Shown piece by piece: positions 1 through 6,133 of a stretch of DNA of 11,573 nt; within the stretch, counting starts at the first letter, position 1; the number at the start of each line of letters is the position of its first letter. The translations under genes were made by a program, and so were the position numbers. The stretch spans positions 1 to 11,573 of the forward strand of contig CAYTCZ010000118.1 in the NCBI GenBank assembly GCA_964436315.1, in the 5' to 3' direction. Below the pieces are notes generated by a model. That model worked only from the letters and a program-made list of their open reading frames with translations, made no database searches and was not told where the DNA came from. The stretch comes from CAYTCZ01 sp964436315 (GTDB lineage: Bacteria; Actinomycetota; Thermoleophilia; Gaiellales; Gaiellaceae).

Positions 1-201
1 CAGGACGAACGGCCAAAGGTCGTTGCCCGAGAATCCCGTCAAGGCGGTCGTTGCCGCCACGAGTAGGCCTGCGTAGAGCACCGAGCCGACGTGCATGCCG
101 ACGGTGGTCTGGAACGTCGTCGATCGGCGTGAGACGATCGTGACCGCGAAGTCGGCAAGGCCCCAGCAGAGCGCTGCCAGAATGCCGAACAGAACCCCCA
201 T
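1..201 (-). CDS. EamA/DMT-family transporter, N-terminal fragment
   Basis: This is the first 67 codons of a membrane protein that continues past the left edge. Translation from the ATG at 199-201 begins MGVLFGILAALCWGLADF, the usual first helix of EamA (drug/metabolite transporter) proteins: small residues, a Trp-Gly pair and an acidic residue before an aromatic. A short basic loop (VSRRSTT) and a second hydrophobic stretch (residues about 37-55) follow. Full-length members have about ten helices and about 300 residues, exporting or importing small metabolites across the inner membrane; substrate cannot be guessed. It lies 25 bp downstream of the PPOX gene on the same strand, so the two may be co-transcribed. 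No good ribosome binding site is seen before this ATG, so the start is provisional. Confidence 0.7.
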   Translation of the reverse strand, partial: MGVLFGILAALCWGLADFAVTIVSRRSTTFQTTVGMHVGSVLYAGLLVAATTALTGFSGNDLWPFVL

Positions 202-226
202 CGGGGTGCCGACCCGTCGTTCCCCG

Positions 227-643
227 CTAGTGACCGCGGAGGCCGATGGCTCGTACTCGGATCGGCACGGAGTAGTCTTGGGCGAACTCCTCCGGCGTGC
301 GCCGAATCCGCTTGATTCCCCAGTCGTACTTGTCCAGGAAGTCGGGAACCTGGTCAGCCGGCGGCTGATCAGCCGGGAGTTCGGCCTCGCCGCTCACGAT
401 GACGATATTGCCGCCGAGTCCATCACCGTCGAGGTGCAAGGCGACGCGGGGACTCCGCGCAATGTTCCGGAGCTTCTGAGTGGCAGGCTGGCTGTAGATC
501 AGGAAGCTCTCACCTTCCCAGAGAAACCAGACAGGGCTCGGCTGTGGCATCCCGTCTTTCCGGACGGTTACGAGCCAGATAATCGATTCGGTCCGGAAGA
601 GGTATTCGACCCGTGCACCAAACTCCGTCTTTCGATCAATCAT
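227..643 (-). CDS. PPOX-class oxidoreductase, TIGR03667/Rv3369-like (probably F420-dependent)
   Basis: This 138-residue protein has the size and sequence pattern of the small split-barrel PPOX family. Visible hallmarks are WLVTVRKDGMPQPSPVWFLW (residues 23-42), FLIYSQP (47-53), KLRNIARSPRVALHLDGDG (57-75) and a C-terminal SVPIRVRAIGLRGH. The pattern matches my recollection of the actinobacterial group TIGR03667 (M. tuberculosis Rv3369), assigned to F420-dependent oxidoreductases. Such proteins are cytosolic homodimers that bind F420 or a flavin at the dimer interface; the substrate is unknown. The gene is divergent from arsR with an 80-bp gap, and the EamA transporter follows 25 bp downstream. 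Start ATG at 641-643 is the first in the family-like frame; its ribosome binding site is weak. The family is clear, the cofactor less so. Confidence 0.85.
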   Translation of the reverse strand: MIDRKTEFGARVEYLFRTESIIWLVTVRKDGMPQPSPVWFLWEGESFLIYSQPATQKLRNIARSPRVALHLDGDGLGGNIVIVSGEAELPADQPPADQVPDFLDKYDWGIKRIRRTPEEFAQDYSVPIRVRAIGLRGH

Positions 644-685
644 CTCGCGACGGGAGTCTATTCGCGAACCGTGATGCTCTTTATA

Positions 686-714
686 TTGACAAATATCGAT
701 TTAGTCACTACACT
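686..714 (+). promoter_or_regulatory. arsR-arsM promoter with internal operator-like dyad
   Basis: A perfect -35 hexamer TTGACA (686-691) is followed after 17 bp by TACACT (709-714, four of six matches to TATAAT). An imperfect dyad, GACAAATATCGATTTAGTC (688-706), overlaps the -35 and fills most of the spacer: the outer GAC/GTC and AA/TT arms pair symmetrically. Its AT-rich character in GC-rich DNA and its place just before arsR make it the likely ArsR site, so repression would be by blocking RNA polymerase and would be relieved by As(III). The expected transcription start (about 720-722) lies only a few bases before the arsR ATG at 724, so the message may be leaderless. The hexamers are seen directly; operator function is inferred. 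Confidence 0.7.
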
Positions 715-723
715 TTTCCATCG

Positions 724-1077
724 ATGGCTGTCGATCTAACCCTAGTCCCCAAACAAAAGCGACCCGCCGGTGAGGTGTGCTGCGAGCCGGTCGCCCGACC
801 TGAAATCGACGGGCAAGAGGCCGAACGGCTATCAGCGATCGCGAAGGCGCTTGGTGATCCTGTCCGCCTTCAGATCGTCGACGTCCTTCGCCGGCACGCC
901 GGCAAGGTCTGCGTGTGCGAGCTCGTCCCGCTGTTTGACGTCTCTCAGCCCACGATCTCACACCACCTCAAGGCGCTTCGAGCAGCCGGGATCGTTGGCG
1001 TCGAGCGAAAGGGACTCTGGGCCTACTACTACGTGTTGCCCGATGCACTGGAGGATTTGCGCTCATGGCTGAACTAG
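724..1077 (+). CDS. arsR: ArsR-family arsenic-responsive repressor
   Basis: This 117-residue winged-helix protein of the ArsR/SmtB family is a cytosolic homodimer that should repress its own promoter until As(III) binds. The core reads ALGDPVRLQIVDVLRR (about 42-57), then KVCVCEL (61-67) at the start of the recognition region, SQPTISHHLKALRAAG for helix-turn-helix, and a wing ending WAYYYV. Two sets of thiols are present: Cys63 and Cys65, in the classic CVC position of E. coli-type ArsR, and Cys19-Cys20 near the N-terminus, resembling the Cys pair used by Corynebacterium-type ArsR. The frame stays open upstream to 613, but that would overlap the divergent PPOX gene and lie upstream of the promoter, so ATG 724 is chosen. 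Its end overlaps arsM by 13 bp. Confidence 0.92.
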   Translation: MAVDLTLVPKQKRPAGEVCCEPVARPEIDGQEAERLSAIAKALGDPVRLQIVDVLRRHAGKVCVCELVPLFDVSQPTISHHLKALRAAGIVGVERKGLWAYYYVLPDALEDLRSWLN

Positions 1078-1841
1078 GTGAGATGAACGAGCTTCGCGAG
1101 ATTGTCCGCGAGCGGTACGCGGCCGCTGCGAGCGCGTCGACCGGCTGCTGTGGCTCCTCGAGCTCTTGTTGCGGAACCGAGGAGCAGGCGGATTGCTTTG
1201 GCTCCGAGCTCTACGGGGCGAGTGATCGCGGCGAGATCCCAGAGGGAGCGCTCGACCTCTCGCTCGGCTGTGGCAATCCGACGGCCGTCGCCGAGCTTCA
1301 CGACGGCGACGTCGTTCTCGATCTGGGTTCCGGCGCTGGGGCCGACGCCCTTCTCTCGGCCCGGCGGGTCTCGCCCTCAGGGCATGTCTACGGCCTGGAT
1401 ATGACCGATGAAATGCTCGAGGCGGCACGTGCTCACGCACGTGAGGCCGGCGTCGCGAACGTGGAGTTCCTGAAGGGATACATCGAGGAGATCCCGCTCC
1501 CCGACGCGAGTGTCGATGTCGTCATCTCGAACTGCGTGATCAACCTGTCAGCCGACAAGAGCGAGGTGATGCGTGAGGTCGCACGCGTTCTTCGGCCAGA
1601 AGGGCGGTTTGCCGTAACGGACATCGTCGCCGACGAGGCCATGAGTGATGAGATCCGCCTCGACATGGAGCAGTGGACAGGTTGCATAGCGGGAGCGCTT
1701 ACGAAAGCAGAGTTCGTCGAAGCGCTCCGAAGCGCCGGTTTGGAGGCAATCGAGATCGAAGAGACCCATCGCGTCCACGATTCTGCTTCCTCGGCAATCG
1801 TCCGCGCTCGGAAGCCGGCGGCGGCTGCGACGGCGGCGTAG
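1065..1841 (+). CDS. arsM: Arsenite S-adenosylmethionine methyltransferase
   Basis: This 258-residue class I methyltransferase transfers methyl groups from SAM to As(III)-thiolate complexes in the cytosol, giving methylated and finally volatile arsenicals. The SAM motif I is VLDLGSGAGADAL (residues 84-96), followed by GLDMTDEML (110-118) and a third motif, VLRPEGRFAVTDIV. The three cysteines typical of ArsM As(III) binding are visible at Cys44 (DCFGSELY), Cys157 (SNCVINLS) and Cys207 (TGCIAGAL). Two further vicinal pairs, Cys28-29 and Cys35-36, lie in a Gly/Ser-rich N-terminal segment and may help capture arsenic. GGAGGA at 1050-1055 sits 9 bp before ATG 1065, supporting this start over the internal ATG at 1083. 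The gene overlaps the arsR end, so the pair is translationally coupled. No arsenite efflux pump or arsenate reductase is present nearby. Confidence 0.93.
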   Translation: MAELGEMNELREIVRERYAAAASASTGCCGSSSSCCGTEEQADCFGSELYGASDRGEIPEGALDLSLGCGNPTAVAELHDGDVVLDLGSGAGADALLSARRVSPSGHVYGLDMTDEMLEAARAHAREAGVANVEFLKGYIEEIPLPDASVDVVISNCVINLSADKSEVMREVARVLRPEGRFAVTDIVADEAMSDEIRLDMEQWTGCIAGALTKAEFVEALRSAGLEAIEIEETHRVHDSASSAIVRARKPAAAATAA

Positions 1842-1856
1842 CGCTGAGACGGTCGC

Positions 1857-2192
1857 TTACCGAGCGTCCACCGAAACGCTGAAGTTGCCATCGACGTTTC
1901 GCTCCTTCAGTTGCCGCTCCAGGTCGCCGCCGACGGCGGTCTTCACGCTCTCCCGGATGCCCGCCAATACCTCGTCACGAAGCCGCTCGTCGAGACCTTT
2001 CTTCACCCCGGCGATCGTCTGCTTTCGAATCTCCTCGTCGACCTTCTTCTGAACGCCGCCGAATCGCGAGAATAGCCCGGCGAGCGATCCGGCGTTCTCG
2101 TTCACGATCTCCCGATAGTTGGCGACGGTGATCTCGACATCGATGGAGACGTCGATCGGTTCGAGCGTTTCCTCGACGTTCACCTTGACCAC
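1857..2192 (-). CDS. Small conserved-looking protein of unknown function
   Basis: I do not recognise this 111-residue protein. The chosen start is GTG at 2190-2192, because GGAGG lies 6 bp upstream (2199-2203 on the minus strand); the frame stays open further upstream but overlaps the alcohol dehydrogenase gene. Residues 1-23 look like amphipathic beta strands (VKVNVEETLEPIDVSIDVEI), residues 24-97 are charged and helix-forming (for example GVKKGLDERLRDEVLAGIRESV), and the end returns to strand-like FSVSVDAR. There is no signal peptide, membrane segment, cysteine or histidine, so a cytosolic, non-metal role is more likely. It is the last gene of the leftward hyu operon, 46 bp after the transhydrogenase stop, and converges with arsM with only 15 bp between the stops. 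An accessory or binding role is only a guess. Confidence 0.65.
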   Translation of the reverse strand: MVKVNVEETLEPIDVSIDVEITVANYREIVNENAGSLAGLFSRFGGVQKKVDEEIRKQTIAGVKKGLDERLRDEVLAGIRESVKTAVGGDLERQLKERNVDGNFSVSVDAR

Positions 2193-2238
2193 ATCGCACC
2201 TCCGGTCGCGTTGCTCTGTCCTTGAGTTTCGGTCCAGC

Positions 2239-3468
2239 TCAAAGTGACTCTCGAAGAATCTGCTCGATGTCGTTGCGCTCGACCGGTCTCGGCGAGACGA
2301 CCAGGAGTCGCTCCTGCTTGAGGGCTCCCGTCGTGAGTTCTGGGATGTCTTCTTCTCCGTAGCCGAACTCGGCGAGCGACGTCGGTGCCTCGATGTCGCG
2401 GAGGAGGCGGCCAAACTCGACTGAAACATCCTCGCCGCCCAACAGTCGGGCCGCCTCTCGGTGGCGCTCGGGGGTGGCCTCTCGCGTAAAGCGAAGCGAG
2501 GCGGGCGCCGTCACGGCGACCGAGAAGCCGTGCGGGATGAACGCACTCGGGTCCGGATAGCCGTCGGGCGTGTACTCGTGCTTCAGTGAGGCGATGGGAT
2601 AGGCGCACGCATGCGGCAGATGGACGCCGGCGTTTCCAAATCCGATTCCGGCCGTCGTCGCGGCCAGCATCATCGCGCTTCGTGCCTCGAGGTCTCGGCC
2701 CTCATAGACAGCGCGGCGCAGGTACTTGCCGCCCGTTTCGATCGCCCGGCTACTCCAGAGGTCCGAGATCGGGTTCGCGCCCTGGTACGGAGGCCTCTTT
2801 TCGGGACCCGTGCGCTCCCGTTTGTCGAATGGGATTGCGGTGAAGGACTCGATCGCGTGACAGAGGACATCGATCCCGGCGGACGCGGTGACCGCAGGGG
2901 GGAGGTCCAGGGTCAGCTCCGGGTCGACGATGCCGATTCGGGGCCGCAGATAGCGGTGCGAGACACCGGTCTTCACCTTGAGGCGTGGGAAGTCGATGAT
3001 GGCGACGGTCGTAGCTTCACTGCCGGTTCCGGCCGTCGTCGGCACGGCAACAAGCGGAAGGAGAGGGCCGGGCACCGGCGTTGCGTTGCCGATCGGCAGG
3101 TTGACGTAGTCGAGGAGATCTCCGCCGTGCGTGGCAAAGAGCGCCGACAACTTTGCCGTATCGATCGACGAACCCCCGCCGATGCCGACGAAGCCGTCGA
3201 ACTCACCGGCCGACGCGAACTGAACGGCCTCGAGTATCGAGTCCTCGTTTGGCTCGATTCGAACCCGGTCGAAAGTCTCCGAATCGATTCCCCGTGCATC
3301 AAGGCTCGCCTTGACACGCTCTGTGATTCCGAGTTCTCTCACGTGTGGGTCACTGACAAGCATGGCTCGAGTGGCACCGAGGCGGCTGAGGTGAAAACCG
3401 GTCTCGTCCGACGCACCCGCGCCGAAGACGATCGGCGTTGCCTCGACCGTGAAGACGGTCTCGGTCAT
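2239..3468 (-). CDS. Hydroxyacid-oxoacid transhydrogenase (ADHFE1-type iron alcohol dehydrogenase)
   Basis: This 409-residue group III iron-containing alcohol dehydrogenase most resembles ADHFE1/HOT (EC 1.1.99.24), which oxidises 4-hydroxybutyrate or a similar hydroxyacid to the semialdehyde or oxoacid while reducing 2-oxoglutarate to D-2-hydroxyglutarate with a bound nicotinamide cofactor. GGGSSIDTAK (97-106) and VPTTAGTGSEAT (142-153) form the nucleotide-binding part. Metal ligands are visible as Asp200 and His204 (GIDVLCHAIES), His286 (GVHLPHACAYPI) and His313 (IPHG). PPYQGANPISDLW (226-238) and GIGFGNAGVHLPH (274-286) match my recollection of human ADHFE1 closely, which favours HOT over butanol dehydrogenase or maleylacetate reductase. 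Its ATG overlaps the lyase stop as ATGA, implying coupled translation. The true hydroxyacid probably comes from the upstream hyu/lyase steps. Confidence 0.87.
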   Translation of the reverse strand: MTETVFTVEATPIVFGAGASDETGFHLSRLGATRAMLVSDPHVRELGITERVKASLDARGIDSETFDRVRIEPNEDSILEAVQFASAGEFDGFVGIGGGSSIDTAKLSALFATHGGDLLDYVNLPIGNATPVPGPLLPLVAVPTTAGTGSEATTVAIIDFPRLKVKTGVSHRYLRPRIGIVDPELTLDLPPAVTASAGIDVLCHAIESFTAIPFDKRERTGPEKRPPYQGANPISDLWSSRAIETGGKYLRRAVYEGRDLEARSAMMLAATTAGIGFGNAGVHLPHACAYPIASLKHEYTPDGYPDPSAFIPHGFSVAVTAPASLRFTREATPERHREAARLLGGEDVSVEFGRLLRDIEAPTSLAEFGYGEEDIPELTTGALKQERLLVVSPRPVERNDIEQILRESL

Positions 3469-4331
3469 CCCGCTGCGGCCTCCTCCTCGTCCTGCCAGGC
3501 GGACAGTCCGAGTAGTTCGTTCAGCTCGCCGAAGACCATGAGCCGATCGAGTATCGGCTCCGAGGTTCCATGGCCCTCGAGCGCGCGCGCAACGTCGACG
3601 GCGGATCGGGCCGCAGCGAATAACGAGGTGGACGGGAACAGCGCGATCGCGTAGCCGAGCTCGCTAATGGTCGTCGCGTCCAGGAGGGGCGTCTTTCCGT
3701 GCTCTGACATGTTGGCGACCAGCGGTAAATCGAGCGACTCTGCGATCTCTCGCATCTCGTCCTCAGTGCGTGGAGCATCGGGGAAGAGAACGTGAGCCCC
3801 GGCGTCTTCGTAGGCCTTGAGGCGGTCGATAGCATCGGCGAGCCCGGTCACCGCGATCGCGTCGGTTCGCGCGATGATCAGCGTCTCGGTGTCCTGACGT
3901 GCGGCCAGTGCCGCCCGGACTTTCTTGACCATCTCATCGCGCGCGATCACCTTCTTGCCCTCCATGTGCCCGCAGCGCTTCGGGAAGACCTGATCTTCGA
4001 TCTGAATCGCTGCCGCGCCGGCCCGTTCGTACTCCCGGACCGTGCGCGAGACGTTTGTCAGCTCCCCGAAGCCTGTGTCGGCATCTGCGATGAGCGGCAC
4101 TGATACCCCGCGAGAGATGCGCTCGATGTGTGCGGTCATCTCGCTCTGCGTCATGAGGCCGATATCCGGGAGCGCGAAGTTCGCCGCGGCGGCCGCGTAG
4201 CCACCCGTGTAGACGGCTTCAAATCCGGCCTGTTCGAAGACGCGCGCGACGAGAGCGTTGTACGCCCCCGGCACGAGCAGAACCTCTCCCGTCGAGAGGC
4301 GCTCGCGGAGTCTGCTTGCAGCCGTCGACAT
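3465..4331 (-). CDS. Isocitrate lyase/PEP mutase superfamily C-C lyase (methylisocitrate or dimethylmalate lyase type)
   Basis: This 288-residue TIM-barrel enzyme cleaves a C-C bond in a 2-hydroxy di- or tricarboxylate, usually releasing pyruvate or a similar oxoacid. The signature KRCGH is at 118-122, with the catalytic Cys120; the Mg-binding DADTGFGE is at 83-90 and IEDQ at 111-114. The KRCGH loop argues for a lyase rather than PEP mutase or phosphonopyruvate hydrolase, which lack it. Candidates are 2-methylisocitrate lyase (PrpB) and 2,3-dimethylmalate lyase. No methylcitrate synthase or dehydratase lies alongside, and the PrpB DIDTGFG is here DADTGFG, so I prefer a dedicated catabolic lyase and give no symbol. 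It starts 38 bp after hyuB with a weak ribosome binding site, and its stop overlaps the transhydrogenase start. Confidence 0.85.
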   Translation of the reverse strand: MSTAASRLRERLSTGEVLLVPGAYNALVARVFEQAGFEAVYTGGYAAAAANFALPDIGLMTQSEMTAHIERISRGVSVPLIADADTGFGELTNVSRTVREYERAGAAAIQIEDQVFPKRCGHMEGKKVIARDEMVKKVRAALAARQDTETLIIARTDAIAVTGLADAIDRLKAYEDAGAHVLFPDAPRTEDEMREIAESLDLPLVANMSEHGKTPLLDATTISELGYAIALFPSTSLFAAARSAVDVARALEGHGTSEPILDRLMVFGELNELLGLSAWQDEEEAAAG

Positions 4332-4369
4332 CCGCAGGAGCCTAACGCCTCAGTAGCCCATCGCCGCTG

Positions 4370-6133
4370 TCATTCCGGCGCGACCAGTCCGTCGGGCAGG
4401 TCGCCGAAGTCGAAGCGTGGCGGGTCGCCTCGCTCCCTGCGCATCGCCGCCCGGAGTTCTTCCGTCGCCTCCGGATCGCTGACTACCACGCCGTAATCAC
4501 TGCGCGCGGTCTCAGCGGAAACGAGATGCCGGCGCACATCGCGCTCGACGTTCTCTGCCGGACGATCGAGCGGATCGCCCCATCCGCCTGCTCCGGCGGT
4601 TCGGAAGATCAGCCGGTCCCCGGGAGCCACCTCGAAGTTGTCGACCTTGGACGCCAGCTCGACCGTCTGTCCGTCAGCTCGGACGATGGTCTTGTGCGAG
4701 CGGCCGCCGTGTCGGGCGCCTCCGATGCCCCATGGATCGAGTATCGCTCGATCGTCGTTGATGGTGACCCCACCAGGCTCGAGGAAGCGATAGACCTTCT
4801 CGATGCCCGTGCCGCCGCGGTGGAGCCCGGCGCCTCCCGAATCGATCACCGGCTCGTACCGCTCGACGACCACGGGATAGTAAGACTCCATGTACTCGGC
4901 GGGGGTCGTCCGGAACAGGGGCCACCAGGAGTGGCCGTCGAGGCCGTCGCCCGCGGGCCGACCCGGGAGTCCGCCGAACAGGAGCTCCACCATCTGGAAG
5001 TAGTCACCCTGCCCGTCTATACCGGCGTAGACGAGATAGGGACTCGTGCCGTAGCCGGCCGCCATCGAGAGATCTGGTGCTTCCTGGCCAAGTGCTCCCG
5101 ATTGACAGTCGAAGAATCTCGTGTGGATGTTCAGCCGGTTCGACAGCGGGGCAGGAAACGTGGGATTCAAGAGAGACCCCTCCGGCAGGATGACCTCAAA
5201 CACGTCGTTGTACCCCTCGTTGAACAGGATCGCCGGGTCGAACGCCATGATCAGGTAGACGCCGAAGAACATCTTGCAGAGGCTCTCGTGGATATGGAAG
5301 TTGATCGAGCCAGGAGCCTGAGAATCGGTACCCGTCCAGTCGAAGATGGCCTTATCGCCCTCTCGCCAGATGGTGAGCTGGAGCTTGAAGGGGCCGTTGC
5401 CGCGCCCGTCGTCGTCGACCCAGTCCCAGAAGGTGACCTTCTCCTCCGGGATGTATCTGCGGATGAGCCTGATCATGCCCTGTTTCGTCCGCTCGAGGAG
5501 TGCATCGCACGCGGCCACGTACGTCTCGCGGCCGAAGCGATCGCAGATGTTGATGACCCGTGCTTCCGCAGCTCGACAGGCGGCGATGATCGCCATGAGA
5601 TCGGAGTGATTCATCTCCGGCGTCCGCGTGTTATTCAGGATGATGCTGAGCGCGGTCTCGTTCAGAACGCCCCGGTCGATGAGCTTGACCGGAGGGATCC
5701 GCAGTCCTTCGTCCCAGATCGAGAGTGCGTCCGAAACCTGGCTTCCCGGCACGCGTCCACCGACGTCCATCATGTGGCCGAAGAGGCTCGAGAATCCGAC
5801 GAGCACCGACTCGTGAAAGATCGGGACGATGACGAGCCAGTCGTTCGCGTGCGAGATGGATCCCTTGCAGAGGTAGGGATCGTTGAGCAAGACGACGTCG
5901 CCTTCGTTGATCCTGCCCTCGAAACGCTCGATGACTTCGGGGATGTACGAGCCGAACTGACCCACAACCATCTGGCCACCGGCGTTGGCGATCATCGGAA
6001 ACTCATCGTGCTGCTCACGGATCGTCGGCGACATTGCGGCTCGGCGGACCACCTCGTCCATCTCGAACCGAGCGTTCTTCAGGGCGTGCTCGATGAGGTC
6101 GAGTGTGACGGGGTCGATTTGGCGCTCCGCCAT
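4370..6133 (-). CDS. hyuB: Hydantoinase B/oxoprolinase family subunit
   Basis: This 587-residue protein is the beta-type subunit of the ATP-dependent hydantoinase/5-oxoprolinase/acetone carboxylase superfamily. Family marks are NDPYLCKGSISHANDW (84-99), GHMMDVGGRVPGS (119-131), EGLRIPPVKL, a Gly-rich stretch DSGGAGLHRGGTGIE and, near the end, TAGAGGWGDPL. In relatives this subunit carries the metal site for hydrolysis or carboxylation of the substrate phosphorylated by subunit A; His95, His120 and Asp123 are the visible candidate ligands. Length fits free-standing HyuB (about 520-600). Its ATG shares one base with the hyuA stop (TGATG), so the two are translated in a fixed ratio. The ring substrate (N-methylhydantoin, oxoproline, a lactam or an imide) cannot be told from sequence alone. 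Confidence 0.92.
   Translation of the reverse strand: MAERQIDPVTLDLIEHALKNARFEMDEVVRRAAMSPTIREQHDEFPMIANAGGQMVVGQFGSYIPEVIERFEGRINEGDVVLLNDPYLCKGSISHANDWLVIVPIFHESVLVGFSSLFGHMMDVGGRVPGSQVSDALSIWDEGLRIPPVKLIDRGVLNETALSIILNNTRTPEMNHSDLMAIIAACRAAEARVINICDRFGRETYVAACDALLERTKQGMIRLIRRYIPEEKVTFWDWVDDDGRGNGPFKLQLTIWREGDKAIFDWTGTDSQAPGSINFHIHESLCKMFFGVYLIMAFDPAILFNEGYNDVFEVILPEGSLLNPTFPAPLSNRLNIHTRFFDCQSGALGQEAPDLSMAAGYGTSPYLVYAGIDGQGDYFQMVELLFGGLPGRPAGDGLDGHSWWPLFRTTPAEYMESYYPVVVERYEPVIDSGGAGLHRGGTGIEKVYRFLEPGGVTINDDRAILDPWGIGGARHGGRSHKTIVRADGQTVELASKVDNFEVAPGDRLIFRTAGAGGWGDPLDRPAENVERDVRRHLVSAETARSDYGVVVSDPEATEELRAAMRRERGDPPRFDFGDLPDGLVAPE

Noticed and set aside
613..723. N-terminal extension of arsR (open frame back to 613)
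   Set aside because: It would overlap the divergent PPOX gene and start upstream of a strong promoter; the ArsR homology begins after ATG 724.
95..739. 214-codon plus-strand open frame across the left edge genes
   Set aside because: It is antisense to both the EamA fragment and the PPOX gene, which have clear family motifs.
1838..1860. Possible terminator between the convergent arsM and small-protein genes
   Set aside because: Only a 4-bp AGCG/CGCT pairing is present, with no T-run on either strand; too weak to call.
2611..3654. 347-codon plus-strand open frame opposite the transhydrogenase
   Set aside because: Antisense shadow of a conserved enzyme whose metal ligands and motifs are all in the minus-strand frame.
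3465..4331. PEP mutase or phosphonopyruvate hydrolase for the lyase gene
   Set aside because: The KRCGH catalytic loop is that of the C-C lyases, and no phosphonate genes are nearby.
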